Both the position numbers and the translations under genes were made by a program. Of a stretch of 64,000 bases of DNA, positions 43,231-52,070 are shown one piece after another (positions within the stretch are counted from its first letter, which is position 1; each line of letters opens with the position of its first letter). Origin of the DNA: Thermoleophilia bacterium (GTDB lineage Bacteria; Actinomycetota; Thermoleophilia; Miltoncostaeales; Miltoncostaeaceae); assembly GCA_028285405.1 (NCBI GenBank), contig JANQPH010000044.1, forward strand, positions 62,001 to 126,000, in the 5' to 3' direction. Under the pieces are notes generated by a model. It searched no databases. It was not told where the DNA came from and saw only the letters and a list, made by a program, of their open reading frames with translations.

Positions 43231-44438
43231 TTGGGATCCTCCTCCCGCACCGCGAGGTACTGCAGGCAGATCACCGACAGGTCCCTCGGATCCCGGTGTC
43301 TGAACATCGGGTCGAAGCGCTCGACGACCTCGGGCGCGAGCGCGGGCACGACCTCCTCGTAGGAGTGGTACCAGCCCGCCTCGTTCGGGTCGTCGTCGGG
43401 CAGCAGCGCCTGGATGATCACCCGCTCGACGCGCAGACCGTGCCGTGCCGCCAGCTCCAGGTGGTCGTTGCAGCGGAGGCGATTCTCGGTCGCGTGTGCC
43501 GCGTACTCCTCCTCGGAGAGCTCGAGGAAGGCGAGCGGCTTCGAGAAGTCCCGGTGGTCGCGCAGGTCGACCGAGTGGAAGGTGGCCGCGCCGGGCTTGA
43601 GTGCTCGCGCCATGGCCGCGTAGACCGCGTTCGGCTGGTCGACGTGCTCGAGCACGGACGTGGAGAAGATGAAGTCGAGGCTCGCCGGCTCGATCGGCAG
43701 CTCCTCGAAGCGCTGCCCGCCGACCGTCTCGAGCCCTCTGAACGTCGCCGTTCCGTCGCCGAGGTCGTCGAGCCGGGCCTCGAGCGCCGGCGACAGCCGC
43801 GGCGAGATCCGCTGGACCGCCTGCACCATCTCCGCAAGGGCCTCGGCGTCCCACTCCCGGCTCACCGGGAGCAGATCGTTTGCGATCACCTGCTCGGCGC
43901 CTTCGGCCAGCAGTCGGGCCGGGGCCCACGGCGTCTCGCCGCAGCCGATGATCGCCATGCGCCGACCGATCGACAGATCGTGGTCTCGGAGCAGATCGAG
44001 CACCGGGTCGAGCTGGGTGAAGAAGTTCCCGAGCAGGTTGTTGTTGATTGCGGTGCTCTCGATGATCAGCGCTGCCATCTCGCGGTCGTCGGCCGCGATC
44101 CGTCGGGAGATCGAGTGGGACACGGCGTCGGCGTACTTGGTGTCCGGCAGGAACAGCGAATACGTGCGTCCGTTCGTATTCGGGTCGCTGCCGTCCGTCG
44201 TCGAGAACGCGACCCGGTCTCCGCGCAGCTCGAACACCCCCCGCCCCGTGCGCCGGTAGCCCTGGTTGGTGTCGTTGGGGAACAGGAGTCGGTCGTCCTC
44301 GAGCACCGAGACGAGCGCGGCGACGGCGGGCGCCGCGAGGAGACGGGCGACCTCCGACCCGACGTACGACGAGAACATGCCCCGGTCCTCGGCGTCGAAC
44401 GGTGGCTCGAGAGCATGGGTCCGGCCCGGTGACGGCAA
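43227..44438 (-). CDS. SAM methyltransferase with N-terminal beta module (paralogue 1)
   Basis: About 403 residues from the TTG at 44438. The N-terminal 100 residues contain the module GVFELRGDRVAFSTTDGSDPNTNGRTYSLFLP. The rest is a class I methyltransferase: MAIIGCGETPWAPARLLAEG is motif I, VIANDLLPV motif II, and LDFIFSTSVLEHV and MARALKPGAATFHSVDLRDH the later motifs. It is clearly paralogous to the gene just upstream (shared LAEGA, VIANDL, TSVLEHV, VYAAMA, ENRLR). Start uncertain: a longer frame reaches a TTG at 44573, but residues there are low-complexity and overlap the upstream gene. It may methylate a glycan sugar. Confidence 0.75.
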   Translation of the reverse strand: MPSPGRTHALEPPFDAEDRGMFSSYVGSEVARLLAAPAVAALVSVLEDDRLLFPNDTNQGYRRTGRGVFELRGDRVAFSTTDGSDPNTNGRTYSLFLPDTKYADAVSHSISRRIAADDREMAALIIESTAINNNLLGNFFTQLDPVLDLLRDHDLSIGRRMAIIGCGETPWAPARLLAEGAEQVIANDLLPVSREWDAEALAEMVQAVQRISPRLSPALEARLDDLGDGTATFRGLETVGGQRFEELPIEPASLDFIFSTSVLEHVDQPNAVYAAMARALKPGAATFHSVDLRDHRDFSKPLAFLELSEEEYAAHATENRLRCNDHLELAARHGLRVERVIIQALLPDDDPNEAGWYHSYEEVVPALAPEVVERFDPMFRHRDPRDLSVICLQYLAVREEDPN

Positions 44439-44541
44439 CGGCGCTGGTGCTGCCGCGTGAGCTCGCGATGTCGGCGGCGATCGGCGGGGAAGGTGGCGAG
44501 CCCCGGATCGCAGCGCGCTCGAGACGCGCGTCTGCAGGCGT

Positions 44542-46083
44542 CTAGCGCCGGACGGCAATGAACCGCATTCCAACGATGGACAGGTCGGTGAGCTCGTGGT
44601 GCTGGAAGGCCGGATCGAAGCCCACCCGATCCGCCTCGGTCACGGTTGGCTCGATCTCGGCCCAGGGGAGCCACGGCGCCCGCAAGACCGGATCACCCGG
44701 CGTGCGCCAGTACGCCGCATCCACGACCTCGAAGCCGTTGTCCTCGAGCAGGCGGAGATGATCGCTCGCTCGGAGCCGGTTCTCGGTGTTGATCGCCGCG
44801 TACTCGTCGTGCGAGAGGTGCAGGAACCGGAGGGGATCGTGGAAGGCCAGGTGGTCGCGCAGATCGATCCAGTGTGCCATGAGCCCCCCTGGGCGAAGGG
44901 TGTTGGCCATTGCGGCGTACACGGCCTGCGCATCCATGACGTGCTCGAGAACGGATGTGGACGTCACCAGGTCCGTGGACTCCCGAGCGAGCTCGAGGTG
45001 CTCGAACGCCATGCCCCCGGCGTGCACTAAGCCCTCGAACGTCGTCTGCTGGGGTCCGGCGGGGCGCTTGCGCGCGTCCAGCGCGGCGCGCAGCTGCGGG
45101 AGCACGCTCTCCAGCACGTCGAGGAACGGCTCGACGACCGGGTCCGGAAACGCTTGGAGCACCGGCTGCAGATCGTTTGCGATCACCGTCCGGGCGCCTT
45201 CGGCCAGCGCTCGGAGCGGGACCCAGGGGACGTTGCCGCAGCCGAGGACCACGACGTCTCCGTGGAGCGTCAGCCCATGGTCACGGAGGTAGGTGACGAG
45301 GTTCGTCCCCTGGTCGAAGAAGTTGCTGAGACAGGTGTTGTTCTCGGCGACGTTGCGCGTGATGAGCTCGAGGAGCTGCTGGTCGGACTCGATGATCTCG
45401 AGGGTCCGGGCCTGCCCGATCGCCTGGACGAGCGCCGGGTCGGGGACCTCGATCTCGTACCGGCGCTCACCGGCCCCGGCGTCGCCGGCGGCTGACGAGA
45501 AGTCGACACCGTCCACGGTCACCCGGTACCGGCCGGCACCGAAGTCGGCGATCCGCTGGTGGTGGCGCTCGGGCTGCGGGAGCGGAACTCCGTCCTCGAG
45601 CACCAGCGCGTAGTCGAGCAGGTCGGGTCGTCGCGTCAGGAGCTCACGGCTGGGCGCTGGCAGCGACGCGTGCAAGAGGTGTGCCCCGAACTCGGAGAAC
45701 GGCCGGCGGAGGGGGAACCGGCGCGCGCGAGCGGCGGTCTGTCGGAGCGGAAGCCACAGCTCGTATCGGCGTCCGTTGCTGGTCGGGTCCGACCCGTCGC
45801 TCGAGGAGAGGTAGACCTGGTCTTCCCAGACGGAGAAGCTCCCGTGGCCCGACTGGCGGATGTAGTCGTGGATGTCCGTCGGCGAGCTCAGCGGGGTGTC
45901 TTCCTCGCAGACCCGCGCGAGCTCCCGCACCGCGGGGTCCTCGAGCAGTGGGAGCGCGTTCGCCGGGATGTCCGTGAGAAACGCCAGCCCGCCGTCGTGG
46001 TGAAAGGGCCGGTCGAGCGCGAATCGCGTGTGCTCGCCAAGGGGCGCGCGCTCGAGCGAGCCGCTCGCCCGGGAACCAGTCAT
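44542..46083 (-). CDS. SAM methyltransferase with duplicated N-terminal beta module (paralogue 2)
   Basis: A 513-residue protein. The N-terminal half holds two copies of the module found once in the next gene: SFSVWEDQVYLSSSDGSDP, then NGRRYELWLP, and RYRVTVDGVDFSSAAGD, then ERRYEIEVP. The methyltransferase domain has VVVLGCGNVPWVPLRALAEG, VIANDLQPV, TDLVTSTSVLEHV and HWIDLRDHLAFHDPL. The ATG is directly preceded by a -10 box (TACCAT, 46096-46091), which puts the start of transcription at or next to the ATG. With paralogue 1 it forms a two-gene unit. The module may bind the glycan substrate. Confidence 0.77.
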   Translation of the reverse strand: MTGSRASGSLERAPLGEHTRFALDRPFHHDGGLAFLTDIPANALPLLEDPAVRELARVCEEDTPLSSPTDIHDYIRQSGHGSFSVWEDQVYLSSSDGSDPTSNGRRYELWLPLRQTAARARRFPLRRPFSEFGAHLLHASLPAPSRELLTRRPDLLDYALVLEDGVPLPQPERHHQRIADFGAGRYRVTVDGVDFSSAAGDAGAGERRYEIEVPDPALVQAIGQARTLEIIESDQQLLELITRNVAENNTCLSNFFDQGTNLVTYLRDHGLTLHGDVVVLGCGNVPWVPLRALAEGARTVIANDLQPVLQAFPDPVVEPFLDVLESVLPQLRAALDARKRPAGPQQTTFEGLVHAGGMAFEHLELARESTDLVTSTSVLEHVMDAQAVYAAMANTLRPGGLMAHWIDLRDHLAFHDPLRFLHLSHDEYAAINTENRLRASDHLRLLEDNGFEVVDAAYWRTPGDPVLRAPWLPWAEIEPTVTEADRVGFDPAFQHHELTDLSIVGMRFIAVRR

Positions 46084-46090
46084 CGAGCGG

Positions 46091-46096
46091 ATGGTA
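46091..46096 (-). promoter_or_regulatory. Candidate leaderless promoter for the methyltransferase pair
   Basis: Minus-strand TACCAT (TAnnnT), with the expected transcription start at 46084 and the ATG at 46083. Confidence 0.35.
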
Positions 46097-46196
46097 TCGG
46101 CCCTCCCGCCCCGATTGCTCCCGGTGGACGATGGTGTCCTCTACCCTCCGACCGTCCGAGCCCGCTCCATGCCGTGCGGTCTCGCCTGCCGAACTC

Positions 46197-47678
46197 ATGA
46201 CTGCGCCCAACGCACAGCGGTTGCTCTCGCGCGCCCGCCTGTACATCCCCGAGTCGCTTTTTGTCGCGGCGTTCGCGATCTCATACGCGTTGTCCGAGAT
46301 CCCGTTGGTCACGCCGGACTCGGGTGGATACATCCGTCGCGGCGAGGCGATCTTCGTGGCGGACCAGCCCGAGCAGGCCGAGACCTGGGGCTCGATCAGC
46401 CTCCTGGGCGACAGCTTTCGGGCGTGGCCGACCACCCTCTTCTACTCGATCGTTCCCGCGGGGGACGCGCCCTTCGGCAACACCGGCCGGATCTTCATCC
46501 AAAGCGTGCTGGTCATCGTCGTCACGATCTGGCTGGCCCATCGTCTGTCCGACTTCGTTCCGCGCAGTCGGCGCTGGATCGTGCGCGTGGCGGTGTACCT
46601 GCTGATGCTGACGCCGACCGCACTGACGTACTCGTTCATGGTCGGTGCAGAAGGCCCCACGACCATCCTCGTGTTCGCGACAGCGGCCGCGACGCTCGAG
46701 CTTCCGCGACGCATCACCGCTGACGCCCCGTGGCCGGTCGTCGCCGCCTGGGCGGGAGGCGGGTGGCTCCTCGGCTTGCTCGGCGTCTTGGCCCGTCCGT
46801 CGGCGCTCCCGATCCTCCTCGTCGTGCTCGGCGTCGGCGGCTATCTCCTCGTGACCCGACGGGTCTCACCTGGCTGGAAACCGCAGCTGGCGGCGACGGG
46901 GGCCGTCGTGCTCCTCGCGCTCGCATCGGTGAGCTACGCGAGCGTGAACCAAGACAACCAGAGCCAGGCCTGGGGCGATGTGACCGAGCGCACCTACCGG
47001 ATCTTCTTCGCGCTCGATGTCCAGTCGAACGAACGGTTCATGGGCGAGTTCCGCGAGAGCATCCCGGCGGACGCCCCCGATTGCCTCGAGCGCTATCCGG
47101 GCGATAGAGCCCTGGGCTGGACTGAAATGGGGGAGTTCGCGCTGAACGAGTGCGGCCCCGACGGCGTGTCCTGGATCCAGGACAACTACTTCCAGACGAT
47201 GGTCGGCTACTACGCCGGCGACCCCCGGAACACCGTTGCGTACTTCACCCGCACCGCCGCGGGAGCCGCGGGCCCATCGGCCGCCCCCCAGGTCACGAGC
47301 GTCAGCGTCCCCGTTGTCGACTCGCTCGTCTTCACGAGCGGGGGATTCAACCTTCCCGTGCTCTACATGATCGCCACGTTGGTCGGGATCGGGTTGCTGG
47401 TTCTCCGCCTACCGGGCGAGCGGCAGGGGCGGAGCCTGCTCCGTCCCAGGGTCTTCTACGTGGCGCTGATCTTGCTGGCCGTCGCTGCGTGGGGCGCGTT
47501 CTTCCTGTCGTACTTCGACAGCCCGGTGTCGATCAACAGGAAGACCTGGCCCTTCTACTTCTTCGGCCTCATGGTCGGAGTGATGACGTTGATCGCCGCG
47601 CTGCCCGGACTCAACAGGTCGGTGTCGTCCGATTCCGGATCGGAGCAGGGGGCGGGCGAAGGGGCGCCTGGCAACTGA
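46197..47678 (+). CDS. Polytopic membrane protein, glycosyltransferase-like (GT39/PMT type)
   Basis: A 493-residue integral membrane protein with about ten helices. The first loop, PLVTPDSGGYIRRGEAIF, contains an aspartate after the first helix as in C-type GT39/PMT-like transferases (D-x-x-x-Y). A large extracytoplasmic loop lies near residues 265-375 (NQDNQSQAWGDVTERTYRIFF, and further). The last 25 residues are hydrophilic. It probably transfers a lipid-linked sugar outside the membrane or modifies the glycan. ATG at 46197 is preferred to an upstream GTG at 46131 because a -10-like TACCCT (46142-46147) lies between them. Specific function unknown. Confidence 0.68.
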   Translation: MTAPNAQRLLSRARLYIPESLFVAAFAISYALSEIPLVTPDSGGYIRRGEAIFVADQPEQAETWGSISLLGDSFRAWPTTLFYSIVPAGDAPFGNTGRIFIQSVLVIVVTIWLAHRLSDFVPRSRRWIVRVAVYLLMLTPTALTYSFMVGAEGPTTILVFATAAATLELPRRITADAPWPVVAAWAGGGWLLGLLGVLARPSALPILLVVLGVGGYLLVTRRVSPGWKPQLAATGAVVLLALASVSYASVNQDNQSQAWGDVTERTYRIFFALDVQSNERFMGEFRESIPADAPDCLERYPGDRALGWTEMGEFALNECGPDGVSWIQDNYFQTMVGYYAGDPRNTVAYFTRTAAGAAGPSAAPQVTSVSVPVVDSLVFTSGGFNLPVLYMIATLVGIGLLVLRLPGERQGRSLLRPRVFYVALILLAVAAWGAFFLSYFDSPVSINRKTWPFYFFGLMVGVMTLIAALPGLNRSVSSDSGSEQGAGEGAPGN

Positions 47679-47735
47679 CGGTGAGGCGCGGCCACGATCC
47701 GATGGGGCGTCAGGCGCTCGTCGCGGATGCTGCGC

Positions 47736-49313
47736 TTAGGGTGCGCACGCCGCCGAGACGATCCGGGCTGCGTTCGCCATCACGGTGAGGGTGATGGTCG
47801 TCGCGGCGACTGTTGGCAGCACGGTGGCGTCGACGACGTGGACGCGGCTCATGCCCGCGGGGCGCCCGAGCAGGTCGGTCTCGGTCTCGCCCGGCGTCCT
47901 CGACATCGGGAAGCTCCCCCCCACGTGAAAACTGCGCCCGACCGCGGCGATGTCGACGAGCGGCTCGAGGGGGATCGCGCCGACGCGCCAGAGGCCCTTG
48001 CGCAGCACGCGCAGCACTCGGCGGACCTCGCGGTCGACCGCGGTATCGTCGCGGTGCGCGCGGGCGCTGATCGAGTCGTCGTCGTTGCGGGTCCAGCGGA
48101 TCCGACCCGACAGGTCGGAGTGGAGGAACCCCTGCATTCCGAGCACGCATCGACCGGCGAGGGCGAGTGCGCCCGGAAGGCGCCGGCCGGGACCGAGCCT
48201 CGCCTCGAGCCCACCCCTCACGACCTCGTTTGGACCGTAGATCTGCATGTGGGCGAGACGTCCGGGCAGGCGGGAGTCGTCGAGCTCGACGAACGCCTGG
48301 CTGAGGGCGAAGATCTCGTCGGACCCGCGGCCGGTGGTCGGGTTGGCGACGACGATCGGCGCAATGAAGTACTGGCTGTCGAGGAGGTCCACCGGCTCCG
48401 AGACGCCCAACGTCCTGATGAGCAACGGGGTGCTCGACATCGCGCCCGTCGCGAGGAAGACGGTGCGTGCGACGTGCCGCTCGGAGCGCCCGCCCGCCAG
48501 CGGTCGAGACTCGAGCGCCACCCCGCCCCCCGTCTCCTCGAGCGAGTGGACGACCCGACCCGAGAGGTACGTGATCCTGCCGTCCCGGTGCGCCTGCTCG
48601 ATTCGGTCGCCGGCATCGAAGATCGACCGGTACGGACACCCGCGGGCACAGAACCCGCACTGACGGCATCCGGTGGGACCTTCGGTCTCGACCGCCACCT
48701 GGGCCGCTCCGACCGAGACCCCCACGCGTCGCAGATGCCCTCGGCGGTTGCTCGCGCGTCGAAGCAGGCGCGCGACGCTCGAGGAGATCGGCAGTCTGCC
48801 GAGCCGTCGCGGCCGGGGCGAGAAGAGCTCGTGCAGCACGTCCGACCGTCCCGCGATGGGCATGAGCGACAGCGCGGCCTCGTAGTGCGGACGAAGCTCG
48901 TCGAACGAGACGGGCCACCGCTCGAACTCGCGACGGTCGTACGGCAGCGCCGCCGCTCCCCAGACCGTGCTCAGGCCGCCGAGCGCGAAGGACGCGCGTG
49001 CGCCGACATCGTCGTACGTGACCGGATCGGCCGCGGGTGGGAGCGCATAGGGAACATCCGAGCCGAGCAGCAGCTTGTCCGGCGGCGCGTCGTCTCGTGC
49101 GACCGGGACCGGCGCGAGGTGCTCGAACATCGCTTGCGGCGTCAGATCCGAGGATCGGCGAACGAGCGACGCAGCGGCGGCTCGGGTGCTGTCGACCCGC
49201 TGGCCCGCATCGATGACGGTCACCCGCCGTCCGCGGACCAGCGCGGCCTCGACACTTGCGAGGGCGCTCGGTCCCGAGCCGACGACGACGACGTCGTGGC
49301 GTGGTCCGGTCAC
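47736..49313 (-). CDS. GMC-type FAD oxidoreductase with ferredoxin-like cysteine motif
   Basis: A 525-residue flavoprotein. VVVVGSGPSALASVEAAL at 8-25 is the FAD dinucleotide loop. FALGGLSTVWGAA is the second FAD motif of the glucose-methanol-choline family, and FLATGAMSSTPLLIRTLG is the signature. FHVGGSFPM and DATVLPTVAATTITLTVMANA form the C-terminal active site. Residues 216-226 read CRQCGFCARGC (CX2CX2CX3C followed by P), able to hold a [4Fe-4S] cluster. It probably oxidises a sugar hydroxyl during glycan synthesis; the electron acceptor could be a ferredoxin or quinone rather than oxygen. Convergent with the membrane protein gene to its left. Confidence 0.8.
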   Translation of the reverse strand: MTGPRHDVVVVGSGPSALASVEAALVRGRRVTVIDAGQRVDSTRAAAASLVRRSSDLTPQAMFEHLAPVPVARDDAPPDKLLLGSDVPYALPPAADPVTYDDVGARASFALGGLSTVWGAAALPYDRREFERWPVSFDELRPHYEAALSLMPIAGRSDVLHELFSPRPRRLGRLPISSSVARLLRRASNRRGHLRRVGVSVGAAQVAVETEGPTGCRQCGFCARGCPYRSIFDAGDRIEQAHRDGRITYLSGRVVHSLEETGGGVALESRPLAGGRSERHVARTVFLATGAMSSTPLLIRTLGVSEPVDLLDSQYFIAPIVVANPTTGRGSDEIFALSQAFVELDDSRLPGRLAHMQIYGPNEVVRGGLEARLGPGRRLPGALALAGRCVLGMQGFLHSDLSGRIRWTRNDDDSISARAHRDDTAVDREVRRVLRVLRKGLWRVGAIPLEPLVDIAAVGRSFHVGGSFPMSRTPGETETDLLGRPAGMSRVHVVDATVLPTVAATTITLTVMANAARIVSAACAP

Positions 49314-49519
49314 CGGGACTCGGCGCGCGCCGGGGTTCGGGCTGCGCTGTCCGAGCAGGTGTTCCGCGCGGGTCGGTCCGGGACCGATTCGGCTACGTTG
49401 TCGGCTCGGACCACCCGCCCAGCCTAGCGGCGGTGCTCACCCCTCCCCGTTCGTAGGAGGCGACGGTCAGGCTTCCGCTTGCACGGCATGACGAGCTCGA
49501 CGGAGTCGACCTCGCCAGC

Positions 49520-50239
49520 GTGGACGCGGGTCGGCTGCAGGTCGATCTCATCCGGCGCAGCCCCGCGTTGCTCGAGATGTACCGTGGGTTCTATCGGCTG
49601 ATGCTCGACGCCGAGGCCGCGAACCTGACCGGCGCCGGGGCGCGGGTCGAGCTGGGATCGGGTGGCGGCTTCTTCTCGGAGCTCGATCCTGAGATCGTCA
49701 CCTCGGACATTCGGCCGATTCCGGGTGTCGATCGCGTCGTCGATGCGCAGGAGCTTCCGTTTCCGGGCGGGTCGCTCCGCACGCTGTTCGGCATGCACGT
49801 GCTCCACCACCTCCCGGACGTCGGCCGGTTCCTCGGTGAGGCGACGCGCTGCCTCGCTCCCGGTGGCGGGGTCGTCGCGATCGAGCCCTATTGGAGCCCA
49901 CTCGCACGGGTGGCGTACACGCACGCACACCCCGAGCCGTTCGATCAGGAACGCGGCTCGTGGGAGTTCGAGTCACGGGACGCGATGGACTCGAACCAGG
50001 CCCTTCCCTACATCATGCTCGTGCGCGATCGCGATCGATTTGATCGAGAGTGGCCGGAGCTCGAGGTCGTTCCGGGGCCGGTGTTCAGCGGCCTGAGCTA
50101 CCTCCTGACCGGTGGCATCTGGAGACGGTCGGGGTTGCCCGAGTCCGTCTTGCTGGGGATGCTCCGCTACGAACGGCGAACGATGTGGTGGAAGCGGTGG
50201 TTCGGACTGCACTTTCTCTTCACGCTGAGGCGTAGATGA
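49520..50239 (+). CDS. Class I SAM-dependent methyltransferase
   Basis: A 239-residue methyltransferase: RVELGSGGGFFSEL (motif I), IVTSDIRPIPGVDRVVDAQELPF (motif II), FGMHVLHHLPDVGRFLGEATRCLAPGGGVVAIEPYW (motifs IV-VI). A hydrophobic C-terminal part (LFTLRRR end) may touch the membrane. GTG at 49520 is the first possible start. A coding-like stretch of about 20 codons precedes it in frame, running back to an in-frame TAG, so an alternative non-canonical start cannot be excluded. Its stop overlaps the ATG of the GT2 gene (ATGA). Confidence 0.8.
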   Translation: MDAGRLQVDLIRRSPALLEMYRGFYRLMLDAEAANLTGAGARVELGSGGGFFSELDPEIVTSDIRPIPGVDRVVDAQELPFPGGSLRTLFGMHVLHHLPDVGRFLGEATRCLAPGGGVVAIEPYWSPLARVAYTHAHPEPFDQERGSWEFESRDAMDSNQALPYIMLVRDRDRFDREWPELEVVPGPVFSGLSYLLTGGIWRRSGLPESVLLGMLRYERRTMWWKRWFGLHFLFTLRRR

Positions 50240-51246
50240 CGAGTGGGCCGATCGTCGACGTGACTGCTGAGGCGCCCGGGGCCGCTGAGTCGGCCGACGG
50301 TGTCGAGATCGCCGTCCTGGTCCCCTGCCTCAACGAGGAGCGCAGCATTGGCCGCGTCGTCGCCGACTTCCGGCTGGCCCTGCCGACGGCGACTATCTAT
50401 GTCTACGACAACGGCTCGAGCGACGAGACCGAGCGCGTGGCGCTCCAGGCCGGGGCGATCGTCCGGTCGGAGCCGCGCCGCGGCAAGGGCAACGTCGTTC
50501 GGCGCATGTTCGCCGATGTCGACGCCGACGTGTACGTGATGGTCGACGGGGACGCGACGTACGACGCGACCCGTGCGACCGAGATGGTCGAGCGGCTGCT
50601 CCGCGACAACCTCGACATGGTCGTCGGGACCCGCGAGACTGAGCAGACCGACGAGGAACGCGCCGGTCACACGTTTGGGAATCGACTCTTCAACGGTGTG
50701 ATCGCGGCGATCTTCGGGCGCCATTTCACCGACATCTTCAGCGGCTACCGCGTCCTGTCCAGGCGGTTCGTCAAGAGCTTCCCGGCCGAGTCGCATGGCT
50801 TCGAGACCGAGACCGAGCTCTCGATCCACGCGATCGACCTGCGGGTGCCGGTCGCGGAGATCGCGACCGACTATCGCCCGCGGGGGGAGGACCTCGGCGA
50901 GAGCAAGCTCAGGACGTTTCGGGACGGCTTTCGGATCTCGTGGACGATCCTCAGGCTGTTCCGCGAGGTGCGTCCGCTCCAGCTGTTCTTGATCATCGCG
51001 GCGCTCTTCACGATGGCGGCGTGGGGGGTCGGTGGCGTCGTCGTGGCCGAGTTCATCAGGACCGGGACCATCCTCCACATCCCCTCGGCGATCCTGGCGA
51101 CGGGCCTGCAGGTGCTCGCCGGGATCTTCCTCGCCATCGGCGTGATGATCGAGTCCGTCAGCCGGAGCCGGCGCGAGACCAAGCGTCTCTTCTATCTCCA
51201 GTTCCGCTCGCCTCGGCACGGACGGGATCGCCCTTCGACGGATTGA
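50236..51246 (+). CDS. Membrane-bound GT2 glycosyltransferase (polyprenol-phosphate type)
   Basis: A 336-residue protein. Residues 25-230 are a GT-A fold: AVLVPCLNEERSIGRVV, VYDNGSSDETERVA, VYVMVDGDATYDA with the D-x-D metal motif, and FSGYRVLSRRFVKSFP. Two C-terminal helices (LFLIIAALFTMAAWGVGGV and LATGLQVLAGIFLAIGVMI) anchor it. This layout matches DPM1/GtrB-like enzymes that make undecaprenyl-phosphate-linked sugars. A GtrA-like flippase gene lies nearby (52012), which supports a lipid-linked sugar route. ATG and stop overlap both neighbours, so it is coupled to the methyltransferase and the epimerase. Confidence 0.88.
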   Translation: MTSGPIVDVTAEAPGAAESADGVEIAVLVPCLNEERSIGRVVADFRLALPTATIYVYDNGSSDETERVALQAGAIVRSEPRRGKGNVVRRMFADVDADVYVMVDGDATYDATRATEMVERLLRDNLDMVVGTRETEQTDEERAGHTFGNRLFNGVIAAIFGRHFTDIFSGYRVLSRRFVKSFPAESHGFETETELSIHAIDLRVPVAEIATDYRPRGEDLGESKLRTFRDGFRISWTILRLFREVRPLQLFLIIAALFTMAAWGVGGVVVAEFIRTGTILHIPSAILATGLQVLAGIFLAIGVMIESVSRSRRETKRLFYLQFRSPRHGRDRPSTD

Positions 51247-52070
51247 TGCCAGCGGGGCAGACCTGGCTCGTGACCGGCGCATCCGGCTACGTCGGGAGCA
51301 AGATCGCCGAGTGGGCCGAGCGCAACGGCGCGACGGTCGTGCGGGCGGGGCGCGCCGGGCCCGCGCGGTTGGTGCTGCCCGACGAGATCCCCCGCGACGC
51401 GGTTGCGTCGGCCGACGTCCTCGTCCACGCGGCGTACGACTTCGGCCCGCGAGACCCGGCCTCGGCGCGACGGGTCAACGTCGATGGCAGCCGGGCGCTG
51501 CTCGAGTGCGCCGCCAGCCATGAGGTGCGAGCGATCGTGCTGTCGAGTCTGTCCGCCTTCCCGGCCGCTCGCTCGCTGTACGGCCAGACCAAGATGGCGA
51601 TCGAGGCGGTCGCAGCGTCCTCGGGGGCGTCGGTGGTCCGGCCGGGCCTGGTGTGGGGAGCCGATCCGGGCGGGATGTACGGCGCCCTGGTCCAGGCGGC
51701 CCGACTTCCGGTGGTCCCGCTGCCGGGCGGAGGTCGCCAGGAACAGCACCTGGTGCACTACGACGACCTGGCCGCGGTCATCGCCGCCATGGTCGCTCGG
51801 CCGTCGAGCGAGCCGATGTCGGTGGCCCACCCGACTGCGACGACGATTCGTCAGATCGTCGCGGCGGGACGACCGCGGGGTCGCCGCCAGATCGCGCTCA
51901 GCGTGCCGATGTGGATGACGTACGCCGGGCTTCGGCTCGCCGAGGCCGCGCGTGTCACGAGCAGGCTTCGGGTCGACGGGCTCGTCGCGCTCGAGCACCC
52001 GAACCCGCAGCTCAGGCTCGGGCAGAGCCCCCTGGGCGTTCCGCTCCGCCCGTTTCGCCTTCCTGGCTGA
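51246..52070 (+). CDS. NAD-dependent epimerase/dehydratase (SDR)
   Basis: A 274-residue extended SDR. TGASGYVGSKIAEWAERNG is the nucleotide-binding motif, VLSSLSAFPAARSLYGQTK contains the Y-x-x-x-K catalytic pair, and VVRPGLVWGADPGGMYG follows. The C-terminal half resembles sugar-nucleotide epimerases. ATG overlaps the previous stop by one base (TGATG). The exact reaction is not evident. Its end overlaps the end of the convergent GtrA gene by 59 nt. Confidence 0.78.
   Translation: MPAGQTWLVTGASGYVGSKIAEWAERNGATVVRAGRAGPARLVLPDEIPRDAVASADVLVHAAYDFGPRDPASARRVNVDGSRALLECAASHEVRAIVLSSLSAFPAARSLYGQTKMAIEAVAASSGASVVRPGLVWGADPGGMYGALVQAARLPVVPLPGGGRQEQHLVHYDDLAAVIAAMVARPSSEPMSVAHPTATTIRQIVAAGRPRGRRQIALSVPMWMTYAGLRLAEAARVTSRLRVDGLVALEHPNPQLRLGQSPLGVPLRPFRLPG

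Noticed and set aside
46131-46133. GTG start for the membrane protein at 46197
   Set aside because: It lies upstream of the candidate -10 box, and the added 22 residues are not membrane-like or signal-like; ATG at 46197 is better.
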